Assembly: GCA_963576565.1 (NCBI GenBank)
Contig: CAUYVT010000068.1
Span: forward strand, 615,501 to 679,500
DNA from: Aspidapion aeneum
Lineage: Eukaryota > Arthropoda > Insecta > Coleoptera > Brentidae
Length of the DNA stretch: 64,000 bases
Reading direction: 5' to 3'
The notes below the pieces were generated by a model that did no database searches, was not told where the DNA came from, and was given only the letters and a program-made list of their open reading frames with translations. This document shows, one piece after another, positions 44,551 to 56,172 of this stretch (positions within the stretch are counted from its first letter, which is position 1; each line of letters opens with the position of its first letter). A program made the translations under genes and the position numbers.

Positions 44551-45682
44551 TGCGATCAACTTTTTCAGTCGAGTTGGTCGAGTTTGACAGAGTTTGACAA
44601 ATATTTATCGAGTGGCTTTTGTTTTACTTAGTTACTTGTCATGACACAGCAAGATTTTCAGTTGATAGTGACAATCATAATCTGAATCATCATGGTATAC
44701 AATAATGAGTTCGTTGATATGGTAACAATCAGCCCCTTTGATGACGTTTTAGAAATAGAGTATACAAATTTGCATTTAATTTTTTTTTTCGTTATTTTTT
44801 CTTTAACGTTTGTTTTACCTATCCTAAAGTGCATAAAATAGTATATACACCTCAGGACTAAAGTGTTTTTAAATCCCTCGACAAATTATAGCCCTCCCGT
44901 TGGTCGGGCTATAAACTTTTTGTCTCGGGATTTAAAATACCACTTTAGTCCCTAGGTGTATAATGTACTATTATTTACTTACTTTAAAACCATCTTTGGG
45001 TTTAGTAGGTACCTAAAAGCTGTAATTATACACTTAAGATTTTTATATAAAGTTACATATTTTAATGGAATATATATGGCACATACAACGTTGTTACACC
45101 GGAGTATGCAAGTCAAATAATTTTATTACCATTATAAAATACGAATAGAATCCCCGTATACTCCTACCACTTTATAGGTTGATTATTTCGACCACATACA
45201 ACGCTGATACATGGAAAACTCGAATGTGCCTATATTGGCGGTTACAACGTTGTTCCAGCATAGCATTCAATTTTCGATTTAAATATCTGAAGTTGTATAT
45301 TTGTTATTTTTAAATACATTATTTTTTATATTTTTTAATTAAATTTAATAATATTTAAAATAAATATTTTTTTAAATGTAAGTTTATTCAAAAACGCAAT
45401 CCATTTTTTTTCGTGTATGCAGTCGTGATTCTAAAAAGAGATTAAATGCGGCTCTATTGCTGCAAGGCTGTTTTCAGTTTTGTACGATTTTTAGGCAGCT
45501 CCCCTCGTCTTTCACCCTTCTTGTTGTTTATGGGGTCATGTTTAAAGGACGCGCGACAAACTGGCGCGACAAGTCCGACATACAGCACTTATATCTTGTA
45601 TATCTGACTTTTTGTTATAAGAGATATGCCTAGTTTATCCAGCGTTATTATATCATTATTGAAATTCTTAGTAAGACCGGTA
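44551..45682. other. Flank of the recombinase; hairpin, no gene
   Basis: 44855-44960 holds a hairpin (TTTAAATCCCTCG, TAGCCCTCCC, GGGCTATA) with ATTTAAA ends resembling the palindromes at 43134-43184, oriented oppositely on the two sides of the recombinase. ACGTTGT motifs at 45084-45245. No protein frame. Confidence 0.5.
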
Positions 45683-45822
45683 TTAGATAATTATTGAAAT
45701 ACAGCCAAGCTATAATTGTGCCAGGCGCTATTTTGACACATTTACATTAAAAACTGACAGTTGATACTTCAAAATTGTCATACCAATGTCAAATTTAAAA
45801 CTTTCGTCGTTTATTTTTAACC

Positions 45823-46877
45823 CTCTGCTTTTCTGCCTTTCTTGGGTCAACAAATGACGTTTCAAATCTTCTTCCATCTGTTTTACCAAAATATATTATA
45901 GAGATTAATGATAAAGCACACGAATGTTTCAGATACATCTAATTTAACTTCACAAAAAGATTTTAATATAAAACTTTCTCAAACATTTTTAAATAAAATT
46001 TTGGATACTCAAACATCTTTAAAAGACAAGGCTAGACTTCTAGCTTTACAGGAACCCGAAAGCTCTTTTTGGCTTCATGCTTTACCTTCATCTTCTTTGG
46101 GTAACCTTTTAGACAACTCGTCCTTCCTCTTATCTGTCACTCTAAGACTAGGTCAGCCTGTGTGTGAGCAACACGTCTGCACTTGTGGCAAAACAGTTGA
46201 CATTTACAGCCATCATGGCTTATGCTGCTTAAAGAGTGCAGGTCGTTTAGCTAGACAAAGGCTGATTAATGATATTATTAAGAGGCCTCTTGGTTCTGCA
46301 GATTTTCCTGCAGTACTGGAGCCTCCAGGTATTTGTCGTGGCGACGGTAAGCGGGCGGACGGGATGACTTTGGTGCCATGGAAGAGAGGTAAGGCTTTGG
46401 CGTGGCGTGGGATGCTTCATGTAGGGACACCCTTGCAGATTCCTACATAAACAAAACTTCAGTAAAATCTGGGGAAGCAGCTCACCTTGGAGAAGTTCAA
46501 AAGAAGGAGAAATATAAAGAATTAGAAGATCGTTTCTTATTTGTACCCTTTATTGTTGAGACATTGGGCCCGTGGGGAGAGGAAGCTAAGAACTTGATTA
46601 ATGACATCAGTAAAAAAATTAAACATCAAAAAGTTCGTAGCTTTATCTCCCAACGGATAGGCCTCGCAATTTAAAGGGGTAATGCCGCTTCAATTTAAGG
46701 CACAATTATGCCTGAGTCTGGTCTGGAAGAATTTTTTTATTTATAGTGTATTATTGTTCTTATTATTTTTTTTATTATTATTATTTTACTTTTCTTATGT
46801 ATTATTTTATTTTTATTAGTTTTTATGTTTTACTATTTTATACAAATTTTTACCAAATATATTAATTTTATGTAAAA
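45823..46877 (+). mobile_element. OTU-retroelement family, 5'-truncated copy 2
   Basis: Begins within the region after the RT (LCFSAFLGSTNDVSNLL, aligning with copy 1 near 41140) and ends with an AT-rich 3' part and a short A run at 46872-46881. Truncation at the 5' end is typical of target-primed reverse transcription. Confidence 0.85.
45908..46674 (+). pseudogene. OTU-retroelement C-terminal region: Cys/His cluster and nuclease-like domain
   Basis: Frames 45908-46450 and 46402-46674 give LLALQEPESSFWLHALPSSS, CEQHVCTCGKTV, HHGLCCLKSAG, DGKRADGMTLVPWKRGK, WDASCRDTL and VETLGPWGEEAKN to a TAA at 46672. A frameshift near 46400 (a GCGTGG doubling) breaks the nuclease-like domain at AW/D. An N-terminal frame shift lies near 45915. 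Identity with copy 1 is moderate, so the two copies separated some time ago; alignment of the two shows that the conserved residues are D..W..GK..WDxxCxDTLA, supporting an enzymatic function for this domain. Confidence 0.8.
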
Positions 46878-47030
46878 AAAAAGAAGGCACTATTTATTCC
46901 GGTTCATATAGTAACCAAAGGCCGTGTGTTGAAAGATCACAGCTGATATCACAATGTGAATGTGTCAAAATTGTGCCTGGTACTATTATAGCCTGGCTTT
47001 ATTTCAATAATTCTCTATTGACAAGAAAGA

Positions 47031-47199
47031 AATTAATTATCTCACAGCTGTATTGGAACCAAACAGCTGTAGAACTAAAATGAAATATCTGAAGCTGACA
47101 CTGATTAAAAAAGGGGTTAGACAGGGCTGTATCTTATCGCCATTGCTGTTTAAAATTTATTCCGAAACTGTTTATAGAGAGGCTTTGGATGACATTCTA
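47031..47199 (+). pseudogene. LINE reverse transcriptase, first piece (interrupted)
   Basis: A frame contains LTLIKKGVRQGCILSPLLFK and IYSETVYREALDD, the RT motif before the catalytic box in a non-LTR element. It stops at the insertion and continues at 50315. It is 5'-truncated, starting right after the MITE. Confidence 0.75.
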
Positions 47200-47209
47200 T
47201 ATATATATA

Positions 47210-47262
<53 letters not shown>
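47200..47262. repeat. (TA)n tail of the LINE
   Basis: About 30 TA units directly after the target copy and before the end of the C-terminal coding region. Confidence 0.9.
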
Positions 47263-47265
<3 letters not shown>

Positions 47266-47267
47266 CG

Positions 47268-49894
47268 GTTTCACAACGTTCTACGTCTTCCGATACCCAA
47301 TCTCCACTCGTTTCTGTTTGCCCATAATTCATCATCTAGGCCTCTTATTCTTATTTCACTGTCTATTCTTTCTCTCCAGCTTCTCCTTGGCCGTCCTCGT
47401 TTTCTTCGGCCAGTTGGTTTCCATTGTAGTATTTGTTTAGGTAGTCTTTCATCATTTATTCTTTGTACATGTCCGTACCACACCAGTTGCTTTGTTCTTA
47501 TATTATCCACTAAAGTACGTTCCCCCACTGTCATAATTTCTCTTATTCTTTGATTTTTAACTCTTTCTCTTTTGGATTTCCCTGCTGCTCTTCTCCAATA
47601 GTCCATCTCCGTAGCGGAAAGCATTTTTTCTGTTCTATCCTTGATTGGCCATACTTCTGAGCCGTATGTAATAATATTTTTTACAATGGTGTTATATATA
47701 AGCTTTATGGTATGTTTTGATATACTTTAGTCCCAAAATATTCCATTTAATAAAGTTATGCTTTTCTTCCTTGTACGTTTCGATCTTTTAGAGCTTTGTC
47801 TAGTGTTCCGTCAGCTGTAGTTTTTAGACCTAAGTATTTATACTAATCACAGGACTGAATTCGCTGCCCGGTATTTAAGATTAGATCCTGTTTCATTCCA
47901 CCGATACACATATACTCTGTCTTATTGAGATTAAACTCTAGTCCCCACTTATTGTACTCTTCTATTAGTTTTCGTGTCATATATTCGAGGTCGTCATAAT
48001 CCTGAGCCACTACTATCTGATCATCGGCGAAACATAAAGTGTACAAGGTGGTTTCGTCCACCGGAATTCCCATGTTTTGGCATTTTCTCTTCCATACTTT
48101 AAGGACTTGTTCCAAGTATATCTTGAAGAGCGTAGGCGAGATACAGCAACCTTGTTTAAGACCTTTATTTCCTTGAAAGCCTTTGGTTAGTTCTGCTTTA
48201 TTTTAACTTTTGCTTGTGTTTTCCAACGCTTTCCAAAATAGATTTAGTGGTATACTATCATATGCCTTCTGCAAATCGACGTAAAGCAGATGCAGCTCTT
48301 GTCCGTATGCCATTTTCTTTTCAATAACTTGGGTTATACAAAAGAGATGATCTGAAGTCGATCTACCCGCCCTGAAACCAGCTTGTTCTTCTGCCTCCAT
48401 GTCTTTATATTCGCTCTCCACTTTATTTCTTGTTATTTTACCGTATATTCTGCTTAGCGTACTAGTCACAGATATACCTCTATAATTGTCACATATAAAT
48501 TTCCTTTCCTTTTTGTGTATTGTGGATATATATGACGTTTTCCACTCAGTTGGTACTACAGTTCCATTTAAATATTTTTGGAAAAGATTCCGTAATCTCC
48601 AAAACAGTTCAGTGCCACATTTAATAAGTTCGGCTGGGATATTTCCGGGTCCGGCAGATTTACCGCTTTTTAATGTAGTGCACACGTTTTTGACCTCAGA
48701 CATTGTGAGGGGTACGGGAGATCCCATCGTTCTAATTATATTGTCTCTTGCGTCTTCCTTGAATTCTGGTCTATCTTCAGTTAAAAGTTTTTTTTAATGC
48801 TTATCCCATTCTTTGTCTGGTATTGGTGAAATGATATCTCTGCATGTTTCTTTTTTAATCGATCTTATAGTTTTCCAGCTTTCGGTACTTCTCCTACCTC
48901 CTAAGTAAGAATCTATTTTCTGGCACTTTTGCGTCCACGAATGATTTTTCTTATCACTGATCATTCTTCTCACCTTTGATTGCGCGATTTTGTATTCTTG
49001 TCTGCTTCTATCTGTCTTTTGGGATAAGTAGGTGTGATATAATTTCCTTTTTTCCTCTATTCCACTTTCAATCTCAGCATCCCACCAGTATGGTTTTCTT
49101 ATTTTAGAAGTTTCTTTCACTAATCCTAGTGCTTCTTTTGCAGCTTGGTGGATGATAAGGAAAGAGAATTTTGGACTCCAGAAAATAGTGATCACTTCCG
49201 CATGTTGATCCACGCTTTGTTCTGACATCTTGAATTTTTAGTTTTGTCTTTTGTTTAGTGATAAGATAATCAATGACTGATTTCAGGTTTTGTGAGGGTT
49301 TGGTCCAGTTATATTTGTGTATTTCCTTATGTTGAAAAAAACTGTTTTGGATTTTTAGGTCTAGTTGCTCACATACTGTAATTAGCCGGTTTCCATTATC
49401 ATTAACAACATTTTCTCCATATTGGCCATCTGTCAGATCATTAACTCTGTTACCGGTCCTACTATTTAAATCTCACAATATGACAATTTCTCTAGATGTA
49501 CTTACTGCTGATATTTCATTGTGTATTTCTTCAAAAAAAATTGTATTTCACGGCTACATTTGCATCATCGTTATACGCATAGATTCCAAAAATCGTAAGT
49601 CGCATTCCTTTTATTGTTATATTCATTTTAATTAGCCTTTCATTGACTGCTTTTCAGTTGGTGATAAATTTTCTAAATCTATTGTTAACCAAAATAGATA
49701 CTCCTTGTTGAGCATGTTTTTCTTTTGCCACTCCGCTATAGAAATGGTCATATTGTCCTAGATTTTCAGATCCTTTTCCTTTTTTTTTTCGTTTCTGTTA
49801 GTACAGCAAGGTCTACCTTCATTCTGCTGCACTCATGTACTATTTCGTTAACTTTTCGACCCATTCCTTGCACGTTCCATGTACCAAAAATCAT
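47268..49894 (-). pseudogene. AP endonuclease-reverse transcriptase polyprotein, frameshifted
   Basis: From ATG at 49894 downward: the exonuclease-endonuclease-phosphatase domain starts MIFGTWNVQGMGRKVNEIV and has LAVLTETKKKGKGSEN, with an in-frame stop at about 49657. Then PYWWDAEIESGIEEKRKLYH (48794-49228), the RT N-terminus and SGKSAGPGNIPAELIKCG to AGFRAGRSTSDHLF and LLYVDLQKAYDSIP (48203-48727), FADDQIVVAQDYDD (47843-48115), and a C-terminal tail MDYWRRAAGKSKRERVKNQR with TGRRKRGRPRRSWRER (47271-47624). Gaps between these frames contain small indels, as at 48195-48215, where part of RT is deleted compared with the other copy. This layout is shared with RTE-type elements whose endonuclease is often annotated as craniofacial development protein 2-like. 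Inactive. Confidence 0.85.
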
Positions 49895-50314
49895 ATTCCT
49901 GTTTCTTTGCTTGGTTCGTCTTAGGTTTTTTCTTTTCTTTCCGAGGCGTTTGATTGGGTTTTTTAACAGTGTACGTTTTTTCCAGGTATCAGAGAGTTAG
50001 TCTGATGCCCCAACCCCCAACCTGGAGGACCAGGTGATTTTTGATCGAGGTTTTCTTCCCCTAGCCTTTGACGATTCCAACGCCGGTACTACAAGGCAGT
50101 AGTCTTTTATACTATCCCTAAAAGAAAGGGTTGCCACCTACGCTATGATCACCGTAGCGAGGTCCATTCTCTCCGTCTTTCATAATTTTCTCCGTAACCC
50201 TGGGAAAGCAACCCTATACAGGTGCTACCTCTACGGGTCGGAGAGTACCTGGAATCTACGGAGGGCAGGGGTCGATTCATTTCCCCTGATAGACATCTGA
50301 CGAGGTTACGTACA

Positions 50315-50998
50315 GGATGACATTCTAAAACGTATAAAAGTCAATGGAATAGTAATAAACAACATCCGATATGCAGACGATACCGTAATTCTTGCAAATA
50401 ATATAAACGCCCACAGTTTATGGTGGATCGTATAGTTCAATACAGGGAAGAACATGGTTTATACATCAACCCAACAAAGACAAAATTCCTAGTGTTTTTA
50501 AAAGTAAATGCTGTTGCCAACTTAACGGTAAATGGACGCATCTTAGAACAAGTTATAACGTTTAAATATTTCGGTACAAACGTCAATTGCCAGTGTGATT
50601 CCAAAATATAAATTTAGTCTCGAAATGAACAAGCAAGAAAGGCGTTCATAAACATGAAACAGTTTTTTGCTGAAGATATCGTGGGAACAAAAAATCACCT
50701 ATAAAGCTGTACTTGTCGAAATTCGTAAACCACTTGAAATTCTCCTTACAATCAAGGAAAGAAAGACCAGATACATTGGGCATGTAATGAGTTGAGAAAT
50801 ATGAGCTGCTTAGACTGATAATTAAGGGAAAGTCATAAGGCAGAAGATCAGTTGAAAGACGACAAAACTCTTGGTTAGAAAACTTGAGAAGATGGTTCGG
50901 CTGCACGTCTACTGATATTTTCAGAGCAGCGGCTTCTATAATTATGATTGCCAGATGGATCGCCAACCTCCGATAAGGGGACGGAATACTAAGTAGAA
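50315..50998 (+). pseudogene. LINE reverse transcriptase, second piece and C-terminus
   Basis: Continues 47199 across the inserted LINE: DILKRIKVNGIVINNIRYAD then DTVILANN gives the catalytic YADDT; then EEHGLYINPTKTKFLV and a C-terminal SVERRQNSWLENLRRWFGC, IARWIANLR. Stops and frameshifts occur, for example TAG after WWIV and TAA at 50609-50611. The clade is uncertain. The 3' end is near 50998. Confidence 0.75.
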
Positions 50999-51699
50999 GA
51001 TAACAAACTAACTTTAATCATTATACTTTACTCTGTCGTGCAAATATATTTTAGATGATTTGTTTGTTTGACTTAGATAGTAAGATAAGTTGAAACAAGA
51101 TTTTGTGAAGCGACTAATAGCTTATCAATACAACCGACTGTAGCAGGCGAATAGAAAAAATTGGAGCTCTGCAAACGCAAAATTTTGGTTAAAATAATAA
51201 GTTATATACTTATATATATTTTTCTATGTAATATAGACACGGCTTCTTTTACAATGCAAGGAGAAGAAGAATATATTTGGTGTAAAAATTGCAAATATTG
51301 AAACAGAAAAATCCCAGAAGCTCACGAGAAAGATTTTTTCTTTTGACTTGATAATTGATCTAGGATTTAGACTAATGATTTTTATAGGTTTTTTAAAACA
51401 TGTGTAGCCTTTACAAAAAGAGTAAAGATCGGATACTTGGACCCGATGAAAAAAAAAAATATATAAAAAAAATTGGTAAAGAGTGGATAAAGATTGAGAG
51501 GTTAAACCTAAAAATCAAGAAAAATTAAATCGTTAATTTACACAACTTCTATGTACAATAAATTTAACTACAACAAAATACTAATAACAAAGAGATAAAC
51601 TATGCTCTGGTAATAATTGCATCAAAATCATTATTTAAACAAGATAAGAAAATATCAGTAAGTTTACAAAGAAACAAATGTACTAAATTTTTGGTTACA
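50999..51699. other. No gene seen
   Basis: AT-rich; ends at the Jockey insertion site. Confidence 0.5.
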
Positions 51700-51873
51700 G
51701 AGATATTTACCCAGTATTCGTTCGATCGCAGTTCAGTACGGTTATATTGCATCGTACCTGCATGATAGTGCTAACGAGGTCAAAGTCGAAGTTTGTTTTG
51801 TTTACAATAAACCTCGCGCGCAAAAAACCTGTGTTAAAAATCTATATACAATGTGTATCATAAATAATATATC

Positions 51874-53283
51874 ATGTTTAAAAGCAAAAAAAGTGTACCA
51901 TCACCTGTGAAACTTGTTTTAAAAATTAGCGAAAAGCCCAAACAAAATCAAGAAAAAATGGATAATGCCGAATTATTTCAGGATAGCCATGCTAGAACAC
52001 AAAATGAAGAAGTTTTATATAGCGAATGGAAAAAATCCCAAAACGAAAAAAATTCACTTAGTGTACAAGTGGATTATCTCCGAAGTCAACTGGAAAGTAT
52101 GCAAAGAAAATTTGCAGATTTAGAGACAAAAGTCACTAAAAAAGAAGAGTCTGACATGGACTACATTACTGATGAGGACGATCTGGCAAGAGAAACTGAG
52201 TGGATCAGACAAAAAGGAAAAGGTTGGAAAAAACGTCGAATGGATACTTCACTCTCACCACCACAACAAAGCTCGGGCACTGGAGAGCCCTCCAATAAAA
52301 CACAAAATGAAGAACCCCCAACTAAGGTTAAAAAAGCTCCATTACCTCCACCGATTATGGTAAATGGCGTAAATAATTTTAATGATATTTATGAAAAGTT
52401 AAATATCATACAAGGAGTTAAAATAAATGTTTTAAATAACGAAAATATTAAAATAAATGTACAAGACGCAGACAGCTATCGGCTGGTTACTAAAATGCTT
52501 AATGAAATAAAGCATCAATGGCACTCATACGAAAACAAACAAATAAGGCCAATTAGAGTAATAGCGAATAGGCTACACTTCTCATGTGACCCACAAAAAG
52601 TTGTAGCTGATCTACAAAAAAAAGGTTTTAAGGCACTGGAGGCCAGCAACAAACTTAAATGGAGAACAAGAAAACCTCTTAACATGTTTATGCTCACATT
52701 TAGCCACGATGAAGATATCAACAAAATTTTTGAAATTTCCAGTATTCTTGGGATTGAAGTGGAAATAAAAGCACTAAAAACCTCAAAGTTAGTCCCTCAA
52801 TGCAAAAGATGCCAATCTTATGGACACACGCAAAAATATTGCGCTAAAGAACCACGTTGCGTGAAATGCACGGGGAAACATCTTACTGTAGAATGCCCCA
52901 AACCAAAAGAATCTGAGCCAAAATGCATCCGCTGTGGAGGCAAGCATCCTGCTAACTACAGAGGATGCCTTGTTGCTAAGGAAATACAAAAATTGAAAAA
53001 TAAACCTAAGAAACCGAATCTCATACCAAACGTGAGTACAAATAGACAAAACCAACAGACAAGAAACACAGTCACACAAAACTCTGTGACAAGGACATAC
53101 AGCCAAGTAGCAGCAACAGCTACTATACCTGATATTAATATCAGTAGTCAAAATACTATGAAACAAACACTACAATTAATTTTGGACAAATTGAACAAAC
53201 TTGATAAGCGATTAACTAAACTAGAAAGTAGCAATAACGGAGCTACCAATGCCTCAAAATGGTCAGTAATCTTAGAATCCTAG
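51874..53283 (+). CDS. Jockey ORF1: gag-like nucleic-acid-binding protein
   Basis: A 469-residue uninterrupted frame beginning MFKSKKSVPSP. ORF1 proteins of Jockey elements bind element RNA and guide it to the nucleus. An N-terminal Lys/Glu-rich segment with a probable coiled coil lies at about residues 50-90 (LRSQLESMQRKFADLETKV). Residues about 170-300 match the conserved region before the zinc fingers. Three CCHC knuckles lie at about residues 310-365: CKRCQSYGHTQKYC, CVKCTGKHLTVEC, CIRCGGKHPANYRGC. The tail is Asn/Gln-rich with a short Leu/Lys helix (LILDKLNKLDKRLTKLES). The start ATG is the first after the 5' UTR. The stop at 53281-53283 overlaps ORF2. It is preserved while ORF2 is broken. 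Confidence 0.9.
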   Translation: MFKSKKSVPSPVKLVLKISEKPKQNQEKMDNAELFQDSHARTQNEEVLYSEWKKSQNEKNSLSVQVDYLRSQLESMQRKFADLETKVTKKEESDMDYITDEDDLARETEWIRQKGKGWKKRRMDTSLSPPQQSSGTGEPSNKTQNEEPPTKVKKAPLPPPIMVNGVNNFNDIYEKLNIIQGVKINVLNNENIKINVQDADSYRLVTKMLNEIKHQWHSYENKQIRPIRVIANRLHFSCDPQKVVADLQKKGFKALEASNKLKWRTRKPLNMFMLTFSHDEDINKIFEISSILGIEVEIKALKTSKLVPQCKRCQSYGHTQKYCAKEPRCVKCTGKHLTVECPKPKESEPKCIRCGGKHPANYRGCLVAKEIQKLKNKPKKPNLIPNVSTNRQNQQTRNTVTQNSVTRTYSQVAATATIPDINISSQNTMKQTLQLILDKLNKLDKRLTKLESSNNGATNASKWSVILES

Positions 53284-55918
53284 CTTGGAATGCCAATGGT
53301 CTCTTGCAACATCAGCAAGACTTGCAAGTTATTCTAGACATAGAAAAAATTGAGGTCTGTCTTGTGTCAGAAACGCATTTCACTAACGAGTCTCACATTA
53401 AATTTAAAGGTTATAAAGTGTATCATACAACTCACCCTAGCAATACTGCACATGGGGGAAGTGCTGTAATAATTAAAGAAAATATATCACACTATGAGGC
53501 GATGGGATATAAAACCATAGAGATTCAAGCTACATTAGTAAGTGTAAAAACCAAAACATATACATTAGTCATACAAGTGCTGTCTATATACCACCAAGGA
53601 ACTTACTAAAGAAAAATCGATATCTTAATTTTCTCAGAAAATTAGGAAACCGTTTTATAATTGGAGGTGACTTTAATGCAAAAAATACCTACTGGGGATC
53701 TAGACTGACGAATTCTAAAGGAAAAGAACTTTTACAAGCTATTAGTGAATATCAATGTGAGCCGATATCAACTGGTAAGCCCACATACTATCCAACAGAT
53801 CCAGGAAAATTTCCAGATCTAATTGCTTTTTTTATAGTAAAAAATATATCTTTAAGTTTTGTAGATATAGAAGAAAGTTTTGATTTACACTCAGATCATT
53901 CTAACATTTCTAACTCTTAGTAAAAACATAATAAAGAAAGAAGCAAATATCTCACTAGTTAATAAACTGACTGACTGGATTAGTTTTAAACAAAGTCTGT
54001 CAGAAAAAATAAATCTATCAGTACCATTGCAAACGCCAGAACAAATCGATAAAGAAGTTGATTATTTTGTTACAAATATTCAACAAGCAGCTTGGGAAAA
54101 CAGTCCAAAACCAAAGAGAATTTTTAAGGGAAAAAACTATCCAAAGGAAATTAGAGACCTTATATTGGAAAAAAGGAAACTAAGAAGAAAGTGACAACAA
54201 AGCCGTGATCCTCGGGACAAAACAAATCTCAACAACATGACGCAGCGCATTAGGCGAGAAATTCTAGTAATAAAAAATGAATCTATTAACCATTTTCTTA
54301 ATGAACTTACAGATGATAAAAATACCGACTATTCCCTTTGGAAAGCAACCAAAGATTTTAAAAGACCAATTATCCAAATTCCACCCATACGAAAATCTAA
54401 CAACCAGTGGGCAAGGAGTAACGAAGAAAAAGCAGATATTTTTGCAAGTCATTTAGAAAAAACATTTCAGCCTCACGAAGCACCAGATGAACACTTTCAT
54501 TTAAATGAACCCCATCAAATCGAGGACCATATTAAGCTTACATCACCAAAAGAAATATTAACAGAAATCAAAAATATTAATTCGAAAAAAGCCCCAGGGT
54601 ATGATCTTATTAACGGGGTAGTCATAAAACAACTCCCCAGAAAAGCTATCGTAAAACTATGCAACCTAATTAATGCGTCTTTTAGGATTAGGTATGTACC
54701 TAAACTGTGGAAAGTTGCAGAAGTTATTATGATTTCAAAACCGGGAAAACCACTCCATGACGTGTCATCTTACAGGCCAATATCTTTGCTGCCAATTATA
54801 TCCAAGCGCTATGAAAAATTATTGCTTAAAAGAATAAAACCCATCATAGAAAGACAAGAAATTATTCCATCTCATCAATTTGGTTTTCGAGACAAGCATT
54901 CCACGATAGATCAAGTACACAGAATTACTAATATAATAGAAAAAGCACTAGAAGAGGGAAAAGTTTGTTCTGCAGTTTTTCTAGATGTAGCACAAGCATT
55001 TGACAAAGTGTGGCATGAAGGCCTTAATTTTAAACTAAAACGGTTTCTGCCAAAACAATATTCGGATATTTTGGAATCATACATATCTGATAGACATTTT
55101 AGAGTAAAACAGGAAGACTCATACTCAACTTTAAGAGAAATTCAAGCAGGCGTGCCCCAGGGTAGCGTACTAGGCCCTTATCTATACTTATTATTCACTT
55201 GTGATATCCCAAAGCCAGAAAATTGTCACTTAGCAACATTTGCCGATGATACTGGTTTATTGACGGTAGAAAAATCTATTGAAAAATGCATAGAAAAACT
55301 TCAGGATGCAGTCACCCAAGTTCACAGTTGGACCACAAAGTGGCGAATAAAATTAAATGAAACCAAATCAATTCATGTTGATTTTACAAACAAAAATATA
55401 AATCACATACAAATAACAATTAACAACATTCCAGTACCATATTCGAATCAGGCAAAATATCTAGGTATGACACTTGATGCCAAATTGCGCTGGAAAGCAC
55501 ATGTTAAGAAAAAAAAGAAGAACTTGAGATAAGGTATAGAAAAATGAACTGGCTAATTGGAAGGAAGTCCAATTTAACAATTCATAATAAGTTACTACTT
55601 TATAGACAAATACTGAAACCAGTATGGACATATGGTATTCAACTATGGGGTTGTGCTAAAGAGAGTAACATTCTAGTTGTACAGAGATTTCAAAATAAAG
55701 TATTAAGAAACATTGTGAATGCACCTTGGTACGTTCGAAATAGTGACCTTCATCGAGATCTAAAAATCGAAACTGTAGCAGAGACTATAAAAAAGTACGC
55801 AAAAAGCCATGAAGATAGACTCCATCGGCATGTGAATGTGGAAGCAATTCAGCTTCTAGACAATACTATGCTAGTTCGAAGACTAAAAAGAGTGAAGCCG
55901 TTTGAGCTAGTAAACTAA
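53259..55918 (+). pseudogene. Jockey ORF2: endonuclease-reverse transcriptase, three frameshifts and a nonsense codon
   Basis: AP endonuclease: ILAWNANGLLQHQQDLQ, the catalytic E in LVSETHF, GGDFNAKNTYWGS and HSDHS. RT: KKAPGYDLINGVVIKQLP, YRPISLLPIISKRYEKLL, FGFRDKHSTIDQV, palm FLDVAQAFDKVWHEGL, AGVPQGSVLGPYLYLLF, catalytic FADDTGLLT (about 55240). C-terminal MNWLIGRKSNLTIHNKLLLY, LKPVWTYGIQLWGCA, VDAPWYV-type VNAPWYVRNSDLHRDL, all Jockey hallmarks. Breaks: frameshifts near 53575, 53900 and 55520 (in an A/G run), and TGA at 54192-54194, probably TGG. ORF2 begins 25 bp before ORF1 ends, in another frame. Non-functional. Confidence 0.92.
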
Positions 55919-56172
55919 GTGAATCACACATAAAACAAAATAATGCTATAAACACAACACAATTGTGAGTTACAGACTAAACAAAGCGGGGAGAACTGTT
56001 GAGTGAACCCTGAGTTTAAATCTGACTTTTCTAGTAAATTAAGTTAAAACAAAATTGCTAATTAGTCTTACTGACTAGATTGTAATAAAAAAAAACACAG
56101 TGTGTTCGACAAATAAAAAAAAAAAGGAGATATTTACGCAAGTTATTGTATTGGTCAATAAATTATAGAATC

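Larger units (their letters stand above)
45683..47030 (+). mobile_element. MITE, GCCAGGCACTATT family (copy 3), split by a retroelement
   Basis: Left part 45683-45822 and right part 46878-47030 match 26011-26286 end to end. The intervening 45823-46877 is a 5'-truncated OTU retroelement copy inserted in the AATTAATAAAAG region. Confidence 0.85.
47200..50314 (-). mobile_element. RTE-like LINE, near full length, with (TA)n tail
   Basis: The insertion is bounded by a 13-bp target duplication GGATGACATTCTA (47187-47199, 50315-50327). The 3' tail is the (TA)n microsatellite 47200-47262; the 5' UTR is about 50314-49895, with a GGAGGACCAGG block. It encodes AP endonuclease, RT and an Arg-rich tail. 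The insertion splits another LINE at its RT gene. The related fragment 34467-35962 is a second copy. Confidence 0.9.
51711..56126 (+). mobile_element. Jockey-clade LINE, full length, decayed
   Basis: 11-bp target duplication GAGATATTTAC (51700-51710, 56127-56137). The 5' UTR is 163 bp (starts CCAGTATTCG), then ORF1, ORF2, and a 3' UTR ending in AATAAA and an A run (about 56110-56126). ORF1 is intact; ORF2 carries three frameshifts and one nonsense codon. Confidence 0.92.

Noticed and set aside
52789..53166. Minus-strand Cys/Phe-rich frame
   Set aside because: Antisense shadow of the zinc knuckles in Jockey ORF1.
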